This document shows positions 16,544 to 24,659 of a stretch of DNA of 64,000 bases, one piece after another (the stretch's first letter is position 1; the number at the start of each line of letters is the position of its first letter). The translations under genes were made by a program, and so were the position numbers. The stretch is from NCBI RefSeq assembly GCF_014648695.1, contig NZ_BMRP01000025.1, positions 1-64,000 of the forward strand, in the 5' to 3' direction. The stretch is from Streptomyces albospinus (GTDB lineage Bacteria > Actinomycetota > Actinomycetes > Streptomycetales > Streptomycetaceae). The notes beneath the pieces were generated by a model, which made no database searches, was not told where the DNA came from, and was given only the letters and a program-made list of their open reading frames with translations.

Positions 16544-17914
16544 ATGCCTACCACTCTCGATACGGGCAACACCGCATGGCTCATGGCGAGTACCGCCATG
16601 GTGCTGCTGATGACGCCCGGCCTTGCCTTCTTCTACGGCGGCATGGTCAAGACCAAGCATGTGCTGGTCATGCTCAAGATGAGCTTCGTCTGTCTGGCCC
16701 TGGTCACCCTGCTGTGGCTGGCCATCGGTTACAGCCTGGCCTTCGGCAAGGACGTCGGCGGCTGGGGCCTGATCGGCTCCCCTGCGCACTGGATGATGCA
16801 CGACATCGGGATGACCAGCCTGAACGGCTCCATCCCCACCGTCATCTTCTCCGCCTTCCAGATGGCCTTCGCCATCATCACCGTGGCCCTGATCAGCGGC
16901 TCCATCGCCGGTCGCGCGACCATGCGCGGCTGGCTGTGGTTCGTCGTGGCGTGGACCCTCTTCGTCTATGTGCCGATGGCGCACTGGGTGTTCGCGCCCG
17001 ACGGCTGGGTCACCGCCCACCTCGGCGCTCTGGACTTCGCCGGTGGTATGCCGGTGGAGATCAACTCCGGTGCGGCCGGCCTCGCGGTGGCGATCGTGGT
17101 CCGCAAGCGCAAGGACTTCGAACGCGAGACCATCCGGCCGCACAACCTGCCGCTGGTCGTGGTCGGTCTCGCACTGCTGTGGTTCGGCTGGTTCGGCTTC
17201 AACGCCGGCTCCGCGCTGCAATCCGGTGGCAGTGCGCCGATGGCCTTCCTCAACACCCAGCTCGCAGCGTGCGGCGCGATGGTCGGCTGGCCGCTGATCG
17301 AGAAGTGGCGGCTCGGACACGTCGAGATGCTCGGTGTGGCTTCGGCGGCCGTGGCGGGCATGGTCGCCATCACCCCGGCCTGTGGTGAGGTCTCCCCGAT
17401 CGGTGCCCTGGTGATCGGGTTTGTCGCGGGCGTGGTCTGCGCCTTCGCGATCAACCTCAAGTACAAGCTGCGCTACGACGACACCCTGGACGTGGTGGGC
17501 GTGCACGGCTGGGGCGGCATCGTCGGTGTCCTGGGTATCGGCCTGTTCGCCACCTTCCAGATGAGCGGCAAGAAGGGCCTGTTCTACGGCGGCGGCATCG
17601 ACCTGCTGTGGCGCCAGGCCGTCGGCGTGGTGGTGTGCGCGGCCTTCTCCTTCGGCGTGACCTGGCTCATCGCCCAGGCCGTCGAGAGAACGGTGGGCTT
17701 CCGGGCTGCCGAGGACTACGAGCATGTCCCCGGCGCGGAGGAGGAGCAGGCGTACGACGACGAGACCATCGCCGAGATCCGCCGGCGGCTGGTGCAGGCA
17801 CGGGTCCCCGTCGCCGTGGGCACGGGTGGCGCGAAGGCCGGTTCCGGCAGCGCCGACACCGAGCTGCTGGCCGAGCTCCGGGAGGTCCTCCAGCGACGGG
17901 AGCAGGAGAAGTGA
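16544..17914 (+). CDS. amt: ammonium transporter Amt, first copy
   Basis: A 456-aa Amt/Mep/Rh channel with about eleven membrane helices that moves ammonium into the cell. Family motifs include 'LMTPGLAFFYGGMV' in the first helix, 'PMAHWVFAPDGW' and 'DDTLDVVGVHGWGG'. The central twin-histidine pair is altered: the first His of E. coli AmtB (His168) aligns with Glu172 in 'DFAGGMPVEIN', while the second is kept as His321. Yeast Mep1/Mep3-type channels have the same change. The C-terminal tail (about residues 390-456) is long and acidic. No glnK gene is nearby. The second copy starts 39 nt downstream, so both are probably one transcript. Confidence 0.95.
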   Translation: MPTTLDTGNTAWLMASTAMVLLMTPGLAFFYGGMVKTKHVLVMLKMSFVCLALVTLLWLAIGYSLAFGKDVGGWGLIGSPAHWMMHDIGMTSLNGSIPTVIFSAFQMAFAIITVALISGSIAGRATMRGWLWFVVAWTLFVYVPMAHWVFAPDGWVTAHLGALDFAGGMPVEINSGAAGLAVAIVVRKRKDFERETIRPHNLPLVVVGLALLWFGWFGFNAGSALQSGGSAPMAFLNTQLAACGAMVGWPLIEKWRLGHVEMLGVASAAVAGMVAITPACGEVSPIGALVIGFVAGVVCAFAINLKYKLRYDDTLDVVGVHGWGGIVGVLGIGLFATFQMSGKKGLFYGGGIDLLWRQAVGVVVCAAFSFGVTWLIAQAVERTVGFRAAEDYEHVPGAEEEQAYDDETIAEIRRRLVQARVPVAVGTGGAKAGSGSADTELLAELREVLQRREQEK

Positions 17915-17953
17915 CGACTGCTCACCCCCAGTCCGTCGAATCGAGGAACTGAC

Positions 17954-19300
17954 ATGTCCCACATCTTCGACACGGGCAACGCCTCCTGGCTGATCATGGC
18001 CGCGGCCATGGTGCTGCTGATGGCCCCGGGACTGGCCTTCTTCTACGGCGGCATGGTGAAGACCGGTCAGGTCATCACCATGCTCAAGATGTGCTTCGGC
18101 TGTGTGGTGCTGGTCAGCATCGTCTGGTTCGCGCTCGGCTACACCCTCGCCTTCGGCAAGGACGCGGGCGGGCTCGGGCTGATCGGCGGGCTCGACCATG
18201 TCTTCATGTCCGGCATGGGCTTGGAAAGCCGTACCGGCGACATACCCACCGTGACCTTCTCGGTCTTCCACATGTCCTTCGCCATCGTGACGGTCGCGCT
18301 GATCAGCGGCTCGGTGGCGGGACGGGCCAAGATGAACGGCTGGCTGGTCTTCGTCTGCGCCTGGACCCTGCTCGTCTACGTCCCGATGGCGCACTGGGTT
18401 TTCGCGCCGGACGGATGGGTGTCCAGGCAGCTCGGCGCCGTCGACTTCTCCGGCGGTACGGTGGTCGAACTCGCCTCCGGCGCGGCCGGCCTGGCACTGG
18501 CCGCGGTCGCCGGGCGGCGTGCGGACTTCGAGCGCCAGCCGATCCGCCCGCACAACCTTCCGCTGGTGGTCATCGGCCTGTCCCTGCTGTGGTTCGGCTG
18601 GTTCGGGTTCAACACCGGCTCCTCCCTCGGCGTGCCGGGCGCGGCGGCGATGGGCTTCGTCAACACCCAGTTCGCCGCCGGTGCCGCCATGGCGGGCTGG
18701 GCGGTGACCAGCTACTGGCGCACCCGACAGGTCGGTCTGCTCGACATCAGCATGGGTGCCGTCACCGGCATGGTCGCGATGACCCCGGCTGCCGGCGACG
18801 TCACCCCGTTCTGGGCTGTCGCGATCGGTTTCCTGGCCGGTCTGACCTGTGCCTTCGCGATCAGCTGGAAGTACCGCTTCGGAGTCGACGACACCTTGGA
18901 CGTGGTCGGCATCCACGGCTGGGGCGGGCTGTTCGGCATGGTGATGGTCGGCCTCGCGGCGACCGGAACGATGACCGGCAAGAAGGGCCTGTTCTACGGC
19001 GGCGGCTGGGACCTGCTCGGCAAGCAGCTGGTAGCCGTGCTGGTCATCGGGCTGTTCTCGTTCGCCATGACCGCCCTGATCGGGAAGGTGGTTGACCTCA
19101 CCATCGGCCTCCGCCAGTCGCACGGGGCCGAGGAACACGAGCAGGTCTACCAGAACGACTGGGACGTCCAGTTCAAGGAGATCGCCGACGCCCTCCGCGG
19201 CAGCGGTGTCGACGAGGGCGCGTCCGAGCCGGATGCGAGCGCACTGCTCGACCAGGTCCGCCGCATCCTGGCGGCCGACCCGGAGCAGCTGCGGGACTGA
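17954..19300 (+). CDS. amt: ammonium transporter Amt, second copy
   Basis: A 448-aa Amt-family channel, closely similar to the copy just upstream along its whole length and so a likely tandem duplicate. It again has Glu172 ('SGGTVVELASG') instead of the first twin histidine, with His321 retained in 'VVGIHGWGG'. The tail of about 60 residues differs from that of the first copy in sequence but is also acidic, with a predicted helix. Both copies lie under the same transcript and end at a strong hairpin at 19324. The pair might form mixed trimers; this is inference. Confidence 0.95.
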   Translation: MSHIFDTGNASWLIMAAAMVLLMAPGLAFFYGGMVKTGQVITMLKMCFGCVVLVSIVWFALGYTLAFGKDAGGLGLIGGLDHVFMSGMGLESRTGDIPTVTFSVFHMSFAIVTVALISGSVAGRAKMNGWLVFVCAWTLLVYVPMAHWVFAPDGWVSRQLGAVDFSGGTVVELASGAAGLALAAVAGRRADFERQPIRPHNLPLVVIGLSLLWFGWFGFNTGSSLGVPGAAAMGFVNTQFAAGAAMAGWAVTSYWRTRQVGLLDISMGAVTGMVAMTPAAGDVTPFWAVAIGFLAGLTCAFAISWKYRFGVDDTLDVVGIHGWGGLFGMVMVGLAATGTMTGKKGLFYGGGWDLLGKQLVAVLVIGLFSFAMTALIGKVVDLTIGLRQSHGAEEHEQVYQNDWDVQFKEIADALRGSGVDEGASEPDASALLDQVRRILAADPEQLRD

Positions 19301-19323
19301 TCGCCTGAAGGTCAGCCCCCACC

Positions 19324-19363
19324 ATGGGCTGCCGCCTGAGCCACGGCTCTTGCGGCAGCCCAT
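19324..19363 (+). terminator. hairpin terminator after the amt pair
   Basis: ATGGGCTGCCGC at 19324-19335 pairs perfectly with GCGGCAGCCCAT at 19352-19363. A second inner stem GAGCC/GGCTC (19338-19349) extends it. It lies 24 nt after the second amt stop codon. Confidence 0.85.
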
Positions 19364-19603
19364 TGCTGTTGCGCCTGATCGTTCGTGCGGCCTCTCGTCC
19401 GGTGCGATCGTCGGTGCCGCTACAGCATGAGAGGGTTTCCGGCTCGGAGTGACGGCGCTCTGTGTGGTGAGTGTGTTCCTGTTCCCGCGTATCCGGATGG
19501 GGGCGGTCTGACGGCGAAGTAGTCGGCTTGGAGGTAGCAAGTACGGTTCACGGATGTCGAGTTACTGGTCGTCACCTGGCCGGGGAGGTCACTCCGACGA
19601 CTC
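19364..19603. other. gap between convergent genes
   Basis: The 240 bp after the hairpin, between the convergent amt pair and the SDR gene, holds only short frames and no recognisable site. Confidence 0.5.
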
Positions 19604-20293
19604 CTACCAGGGCACGGGCTGATCCTGGTAGTTCAGGAATTTCAGGCCCGGTTCGCCGCCGTGGCGGTCGATCGTGTCCGCCACGCCGGGGATGGACTGC
19701 TCGATGGTCAACGGCGCGTCGGGTCCGCCGAGTTCGGTGCGGACATGGCCGGGGCACATGAGCAGCAGCGTGTGTGCGGCGTCGGCGTACCGGGCGGCGT
19801 AGCTGCGCATCAGCTGGTTCAGGGCGGACTTGCTGGCGCGGTAGACGTCCTGACCGCCGTTGGTGTTCAGGCTGAGGCTGCCTTGGCGCGAGGACATGAC
19901 GCCGATGGTCCCGGTCGGCGCGACCAGCGAACGGAAGGACTCGATCACGCGCATCGGGCTGAGCGCATTGGTGACCATGACCTCGATGAACATCTCCGTC
20001 GGGACCTCGCCGACGGGGATGTCGCCCCGTGTGATGGCGGCGTTGACGAACAGCAGGTCGAGGGTGCGCTCCGCCAGGCGTTCGCGTAACGCATCGATCT
20101 CCTCCGGCTTCGTCATGTCCAGCGACTCGACGGTGACTCGACCACCGGATGCCTCGGCCAGGTCGTGGAGGCCGGTGTGCCGATCGCCCCGGACGGTCCC
20201 GATGACGTCCCAACCTCGGCGCGCGTACTCGGCGGCCAGGCCGAGCCCGAGGGCCCGGGACGCCCCGACGATGAGAGCGGTCCCGGCGCTCAT
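19604..20293 (-). CDS. short-chain dehydrogenase/reductase (SDR)
   Basis: A 229-aa classical SDR oxidoreductase using NAD(P)H. The cofactor motif is 'TALIVGASRALGLGLAAEYA' (T-G-x3-G-x-G variant with V-G-A-S-R-A-L-G-L-G). The structural N-A-A is 'LLFVNAAITRG'. The catalytic Ser lies in 'GVMSSRQGS' and the Y-x3-K motif is 'VYRASKSALNQL'. Its start ATG overlaps the TGA of the NmrA-like gene (ATGA), so the two are co-translated. The substrate is unknown. The divergent LysR gene is probably the regulator. Confidence 0.92.
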   Translation of the reverse strand: MSAGTALIVGASRALGLGLAAEYARRGWDVIGTVRGDRHTGLHDLAEASGGRVTVESLDMTKPEEIDALRERLAERTLDLLFVNAAITRGDIPVGEVPTEMFIEVMVTNALSPMRVIESFRSLVAPTGTIGVMSSRQGSLSLNTNGGQDVYRASKSALNQLMRSYAARYADAAHTLLLMCPGHVRTELGGPDAPLTIEQSIPGVADTIDRHGGEPGLKFLNYQDQPVPW

Positions 20294-21186
20294 GCCTGGA
20301 CCGCCGGCTTGAGGACCTGCTCACACCACTCGCGGAAGGTCGTCGGGCTCGCGGTCTGCGGGGTGCGCCGCACCCCGTCATCGAGGCCGTCGTCCTTGGC
20401 GCGCATCATGTCGAGGTAACCCTGCACGAGCGCGTCCCCGATGCCGTGTCCGGCGAATGCGGTGCGGAATTCGTCGAGCGTCTGCCGTTCGTAGCGGATC
20501 GGGCGGCCGAGTGCGTCGGACATGATGCGCGCCAGGTCGTTCGGCGAAAGGTCCTCCGGGCCCAGCACCGGGACCTCGCCCGTCCCCGTCCACGAGCGGT
20601 CGAGCAGCAGGCCGGCCGCGGCCACGGCGATGTCCCGGGTGGCGGCTGTCGGTGCCTTGCGGTCGGCGGCGACGGTGCCGGTGAACACGCCATCGTCGCG
20701 GATCGAAGCCACCTGCCACAGCAGGTTGTCGATGAATGTCGGGTTGGCGAGCGCGCGGTAGGCCACGCCCGTACCCGCGATGAGGTCGTCCATGGCCAGC
20801 GACGCGGTCACGTGCCCGGCGCGGCCGGCGACGGGGGTTCCGCGGCCGAGCGCCGAGACGCCGACGACGTGTCCGACCCCATGGGTCGTGAACGCCTTCG
20901 CGGCGGCGCGAGTGAACCCGGAGTACATGGCGTCCAGGCTCGGCGCCTGTGGGTTTGACGGAACCAGCCAGAAGACGGCGTCCGCGCCGGCGAAGGCCCG
21001 GTCGACGACCTCGGCGTCGCCGTGCGATCCGGTGACGACGTCGACATGGGCGCGGACCGCGTCGGGGAGTTTCCCGGGGTCACGCACGATGACGCGCAGC
21101 TCTTCGCCGCGCGTGCGGGTCTCGTCGAGGAGGATCTCCAGGAGCCGGCTGCCGATCTGGCCGGTGGGAGTGGTAATGACGATCAT
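20290..21186 (-). CDS. NmrA-like NAD(P)-binding protein
   Basis: A 298-aa atypical SDR of the NmrA / quinone oxidoreductase-like group. The nucleotide motif is 'VITTPTGQIGSRLLEILL' (T-x-x-G-x-x-G). The protein lacks the catalytic Y-x3-K of classical SDRs, as expected for NmrA members, which can act as redox sensors or reductases. ATG 21186 was chosen because homology starts there; the longer upstream frame carries no family sequence. It is coupled to the SDR gene downstream and divergent from a LysR gene, a frequent arrangement for quinone or aldehyde stress genes. Confidence 0.9.
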   Translation of the reverse strand: MIVITTPTGQIGSRLLEILLDETRTRGEELRVIVRDPGKLPDAVRAHVDVVTGSHGDAEVVDRAFAGADAVFWLVPSNPQAPSLDAMYSGFTRAAAKAFTTHGVGHVVGVSALGRGTPVAGRAGHVTASLAMDDLIAGTGVAYRALANPTFIDNLLWQVASIRDDGVFTGTVAADRKAPTAATRDIAVAAAGLLLDRSWTGTGEVPVLGPEDLSPNDLARIMSDALGRPIRYERQTLDEFRTAFAGHGIGDALVQGYLDMMRAKDDGLDDGVRRTPQTASPTTFREWCEQVLKPAVQA

Positions 21187-21253
21187 GCGTCGAGTCTCGG
21201 GGCGGCCGTCCGCGGCGTCCAATACCCTTCCCGACAATTGATACCTTCAGGGC

Positions 21254-22063
21254 ATGGATCTCGATCTGCGCAAGCTTCGCTACTTCGCCACGGTGGCCGA
21301 GCACCGGCACTTCGGCCGGGCGGCGGAGCAGCTCTATATCGCCCAGCCGGTGCTCAGCCGTCAGATCAGGTCCTTCGAGGAGGAGTTGGGGTGCACGCTG
21401 CTCGTGCGGACCACCCGCAGCGTGGAGCTGACCGCCGCCGGAAAACAGCTCTACGACGAAGCGCAGCAGATCCTCCCGTCGGTCGCCGCGGCGGTCCAGC
21501 GCGTCCGCGACGTCGACCAGGGCGCCCAACGGCTCGTGGTCGCCTTCTCCCCCGGGCTGCACGTGTCGGATGCGATCCGGGCGTTCACGTCGCGCCACCC
21601 GGGCGTCGAGACCGACGTCGTCCCGGCACGCTGGTGGGAGCCGGACCGGCCGCTTCGCGACGGTCGCGCCCAAGTCGGTTACCTGCGGCGGTCGTTCGAC
21701 GAGTCGGGCTTGCGCATCGTTCCCATCGGCCACGAGCCCAAGGTCGCCTGCATGCCCGCGGCACACCCCCTGGCGTGCCGTCAGGAGCTCACCTCCGCAG
21801 ACCTCGACGGCGAGCGGATGCTCGACGTACCGAAGCGGCGGACGTCGTCGCTTGAAGAGAAGTTCGAGCTCATCGCCTCCGGACACGGCATCGCGCTCGT
21901 CCCGCTGAGCGTCGCGCGGTCCTACTCCCGCCCCGACCTCGCCCACCTCCCCGTCACAGACGCCCCAGGGATCGAGACCTGCCTGGCCGTTGCCGCGGAC
22001 CGGCGCGAGAAGCTACTGCGCGACTTCGTGGACATCGCCACCGCGACACTGCGGAACACCTGA
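21254..22063 (+). CDS. LysR-type transcriptional regulator
   Basis: A 269-aa LysR regulator. The N-terminal winged HTH is clear ('LDLRKLRYFATVAEHRHFG', then 'AAEQLYIAQPVLSRQIRSFE' and 'EELGCTLLVRTTRSVELT'). The effector domain from about residue 90 binds an unknown small molecule. It is divergent from the NmrA/SDR pair across a 67-bp gap that must hold both promoters and the operator, so it very probably controls that pair. Confidence 0.95.
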   Translation: MDLDLRKLRYFATVAEHRHFGRAAEQLYIAQPVLSRQIRSFEEELGCTLLVRTTRSVELTAAGKQLYDEAQQILPSVAAAVQRVRDVDQGAQRLVVAFSPGLHVSDAIRAFTSRHPGVETDVVPARWWEPDRPLRDGRAQVGYLRRSFDESGLRIVPIGHEPKVACMPAAHPLACRQELTSADLDGERMLDVPKRRTSSLEEKFELIASGHGIALVPLSVARSYSRPDLAHLPVTDAPGIETCLAVAADRREKLLRDFVDIATATLRNT

Positions 22064-22244
22064 GCGGTTACGGCAGACCTTCCTGACCCGGGGGTTCATT
22101 CGCAGCCTCGGCCAGCTACCGCTCGAAGTCACCGCCCCGCTCCACCGCAACCCCCCTTGTGACCGTCGCCACACTCCTCCGATGTCACAATCGTCGCGCC
22201 TCCGGTGTCCTGAAGGTGTGATGTCGATCGGATCGGAGGTGGTT

Positions 22245-23396
22245 GTGTTGGCGCGGGTGGTAGTGGTCGGCGCAGGCTACGCAGGTGTGATGGCCGCGAA
22301 TCGGCTGGCGGCCGTAAACCGGTCGGACGTGAGGGTGACGGTGGTCAATCCTCGGCCGGAGTTCGTGGAACGTGTCCGGTTGCACGAGCACGCAGCGGGT
22401 GTGGCGAACGCGGTGCGACCCCTGAGCGGTCTGCTGCACCGGGATGTGCGACTGCGGGTGGCGACGGTGGATGCGATTGCGGAGCGATCGGTGCTCCTCG
22501 ATGACGGTGGCGCACTCGACTTCGACCATCTGCTGTACGCGGTGGGCAGCACGGCTGCCAGCGGCCTGGCCGGGTCCGAGAACGCGTGGAGTATCGCCGA
22601 CCTCGATGGCGCCGCGTCATTGCGCACACGACTGCGGCAACTGCCCGCCAGGGCGCATGTCGTGGTGATCGGTGGTGGTCTGACAGGGATCGAGAGTGCG
22701 GCTGAAATCGCGTACCGGTACCCCTCTTTGAGGGTCGAGTTGGTCTCGCAGTCGGTCGCCTCAGGGCTCCCCGAGTCGAGCCGGACGATCATTGAACGCA
22801 AGCTCGCGAACGCTGGGGTTGTCCTGCGCACCGGACTGCGGGTCACCGCAGTCCGCGCGGATGGCGTCGAGACCGACGCCGGCCGGCTGCCCAGCGATTG
22901 CACGGTCTGGGCAGGCTCGTTCGACGTGCCGGACCTGGCACTGCGCAGTGGTCTGCCGGTGGCTCCCGACGGCCGCCTGCGCACCGACGATGCCTTGGTG
23001 TGCGCGGGACATCCGCGGATCGTCGGTGCCGGTGACGCTGTCGCACCGCCCGGGCATGTCGGGGATCAGCTGCGGATGAGTTGTCAGGCAGCGATTCCCA
23101 TGGGTGCCCACGGCGCCGACACGGTGCTCGCGTTGATACGGGGTGAACGACCGGCACCGGTGTCGATCGGCATGACCGGACAGGCCATGAGCCTCGGTCG
23201 GCGTGACGGGTTCATCCAGGCCACACACCGCGATGACACCCCTCGAGAGTTCGTACTGTCCGGACGGGTGGCGGCCGTGGTCAAAGAACGCGTCTGCCGC
23301 TACACCATCACCTTGATGCGGTTCCCGCGCGCCTACCGGTGGCTTCCCGGCCCGACCCCGACGGCGCCCGCGCCGCCCCCGGTCGCAGCCCGATGA
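22245..23396 (+). CDS. NDH-2-like NAD(P)/FAD oxidoreductase
   Basis: A 383-aa pyridine nucleotide-disulfide oxidoreductase family protein resembling type II NADH dehydrogenases. The FAD motif 'RVVVVGAGYAGVMAANRLA' opens the protein. The NAD(P) motif 'HVVVIGGGLTGIESAAEIA' is near residue 145. The second FAD signature is 'RIVGAGDAVAPPG'. There is no redox-active Cys pair. GGAGGT at 22235-22240 supports GTG 22245 or TTG 22248 as the start; the longer frame from 22221 places that sequence inside the gene. It precedes a flavodoxin gene by about 100 bp, so it may pass electrons to flavodoxin or quinone. Confidence 0.9.
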   Translation: MLARVVVVGAGYAGVMAANRLAAVNRSDVRVTVVNPRPEFVERVRLHEHAAGVANAVRPLSGLLHRDVRLRVATVDAIAERSVLLDDGGALDFDHLLYAVGSTAASGLAGSENAWSIADLDGAASLRTRLRQLPARAHVVVIGGGLTGIESAAEIAYRYPSLRVELVSQSVASGLPESSRTIIERKLANAGVVLRTGLRVTAVRADGVETDAGRLPSDCTVWAGSFDVPDLALRSGLPVAPDGRLRTDDALVCAGHPRIVGAGDAVAPPGHVGDQLRMSCQAAIPMGAHGADTVLALIRGERPAPVSIGMTGQAMSLGRRDGFIQATHRDDTPREFVLSGRVAAVVKERVCRYTITLMRFPRAYRWLPGPTPTAPAPPPVAAR

Positions 23397-23495
23397 GCGA
23401 GGTGCGTTTCGATGGGAAGGCGAGCCCGTCGCCCGAACCGACCAGCACCACACCGAAATCGTGGAAGTGAAAGTGGAAGGGAGAGGAGCAACATC

Positions 23496-23969
23496 ATGAA
23501 GGCCATCATCGTGTGCACCTCCGTGTCGCACGGCAACACGCAGCGGATCGCCGACGTCATGGGCCAGGTCCTGGAGGCCCCTGTCGTCGCCCCTGAACAG
23601 GTCGATACCGCAGAGCTCTCCACGTACGACCTCGTGGGTTTCGGCTCGGGGATCTACCTCCAGAACTTCCACCCACGACTGCGCCGGTTCGTCCGGTCAC
23701 TCCCGAAGGGGGAACGGCGCAGGGCGTTCGTGTTCGCCACCAGTGGCCTGCCCGCACCGCGGATCCGGCCCTTCACCCGCCCCGTTGTGCGGACTCTCGA
23801 ACAGAAGGGCTTCGAGGTGGCCGACACCTTCTCGTGCCGCGGGTTCGACACCTGGCTTGCGTTCAAGCTCGTCGGCGGCATCAACAAGGAACGGCCGAAC
23901 GCCACCGATCTGGAGGCGGCCCGCGCGTATGCCGAAAACCTACGGCCTCGGATCGGTTCGGTGTCCTGA
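23496..23969 (+). CDS. flavodoxin-family protein
   Basis: A 157-aa flavodoxin-like FMN protein. The phosphate loop is 'TSVSHGNTQRIADVMGQVL' at about residues 8-26. 'DLVGFGSGIYLQNFHPRLRR' covers the first ring-binding loop and 'FVFATSG' the second. GAGAGGAG lies 6 nt before the ATG. It probably carries electrons, plausibly from the NDH-2-like enzyme upstream; this link rests on neighbourhood. A perfect 21-bp hairpin lies downstream between it and the convergent NTF2-like gene. Confidence 0.92.
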   Translation: MKAIIVCTSVSHGNTQRIADVMGQVLEAPVVAPEQVDTAELSTYDLVGFGSGIYLQNFHPRLRRFVRSLPKGERRRAFVFATSGLPAPRIRPFTRPVVRTLEQKGFEVADTFSCRGFDTWLAFKLVGGINKERPNATDLEAARAYAENLRPRIGSVS

Positions 23970-24060
23970 CCGGTCTGGCAGTACACCGCGTGATCGAGGG
24001 GCGTCGTACGCCTGGACGCTGCCTTGCCGTTTCGGTTGCGGTGCGGACGGTCGCACCGTG

Positions 24061-24108
24061 CCAGGCGATGCGCCGGATCAGGCCGGGCTGATCCGGCGCA
24101 TCGCCTGG
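24061..24108. terminator. perfect 21-bp bidirectional hairpin
   Basis: Arms 24061-24081 and 24088-24108 are perfect inverted complements around a 6-nt loop. It lies between the convergent flavodoxin (ends 23969) and NTF2-like (ends 24117) genes and ends only 8 nt from the latter, so it can terminate both. Confidence 0.85.
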
Positions 24109-24116
24109 AACAGTCC

Positions 24117-24521
24117 CTACGCCTCGGGCAGCGGCTGGACGGTCAGGTGGTAGTCCTGGAGGATCCGGCCGTCGTCGTCCAGCACGAGGAAGACCCGGGC
24201 GGCCCAGGCCAACTCGTCGGCGTGCGGGCCGTTGGCGTACGTCAGTTGGATGGTGAACACGACGACGTCGTCATGAACGGTGACGTGGTTGTCGCCCGTG
24301 ATGTGGTACTCGCCGGAGGCGACGAACAGCCCGTACGCCTCCGCGACCCGGTCCGCCAGCCCGTCGTGGCCGCGGAACCGGGTGCCTTCGACGAACTCGA
24401 CGCCGTCCGGGGCCCACAGCTCGGCGACGGCACGCCTGCGTTCGGTGGTGTCCGGCTCGCTCCAGACGGCGACATAGCGCTGCACGATCTGGTCGACATC
24501 CGTGACGATGGTCTGCGGCAT
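24117..24521 (-). CDS. SnoaL/NTF2-like protein
   Basis: A 134-aa small alpha+beta protein of the nuclear transport factor 2 / SnoaL-like superfamily. The N-terminal helix 'VDQIVQRYVAVWSE' is followed by 'AELWAPDGVEFVEGTRFRG', the typical W-x-x-D-x-V pattern. A curved sheet follows with 'HVTVHDDVVVFTIQLTY'. Members include ketosteroid isomerase-like enzymes and small-molecule binding proteins; no catalytic residue was identified. It is divergent from the MerR-type regulator at 24660, which may control it. Confidence 0.9.
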   Translation of the reverse strand: MPQTIVTDVDQIVQRYVAVWSEPDTTERRRAVAELWAPDGVEFVEGTRFRGHDGLADRVAEAYGLFVASGEYHITGDNHVTVHDDVVVFTIQLTYANGPHADELAWAARVFLVLDDDGRILQDYHLTVQPLPEA

Positions 24522-24622
24522 GGTTGGTCAACTCCCTTGCTCGATAGGTGATCTGCCGGGTTCCGGCCGTGCCCATCAGGCTCCGGGCGGCCGTCGCGGG
24601 AGGGTCAAGGGGGACGGCGCCG

Positions 24623-24653
24623 TCGGACTCTCCCCCTGGGGGAGGGGCACAAT
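24623..24653 (+). promoter_or_regulatory. MerR-type promoter with 19-bp spacer and palindromic operator
   Basis: TCGGAC at 24623-24628 and CACAAT at 24648-24653 are separated by 19 bp, the unusual spacing of MerR-regulated promoters. The spacer contains the perfect palindrome CTCCCCC-T-GGGGGAG at 24630-24644. The start codon lies 7 nt after the -10, so the transcript is probably leaderless. The sequence also faces the divergent NTF2-like gene. Confidence 0.75.
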
Positions 24654-24659
24654 CGACGG

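Noticed and set aside
16526..19540. Minus-strand open frame of 1,004 codons antisense to both amt genes
   Set aside because: Its composition (His, Asp, Gln, Glu and Arg rich) is that of an antisense frame over GC-rich coding sequence, with no domain or ribosome binding site. The two plus-strand Amt genes account for it.
21187..21253. LysR box in the divergent gap
   Set aside because: AT-rich half-sites exist, but no clear T-N11-A palindrome could be fixed with confidence.
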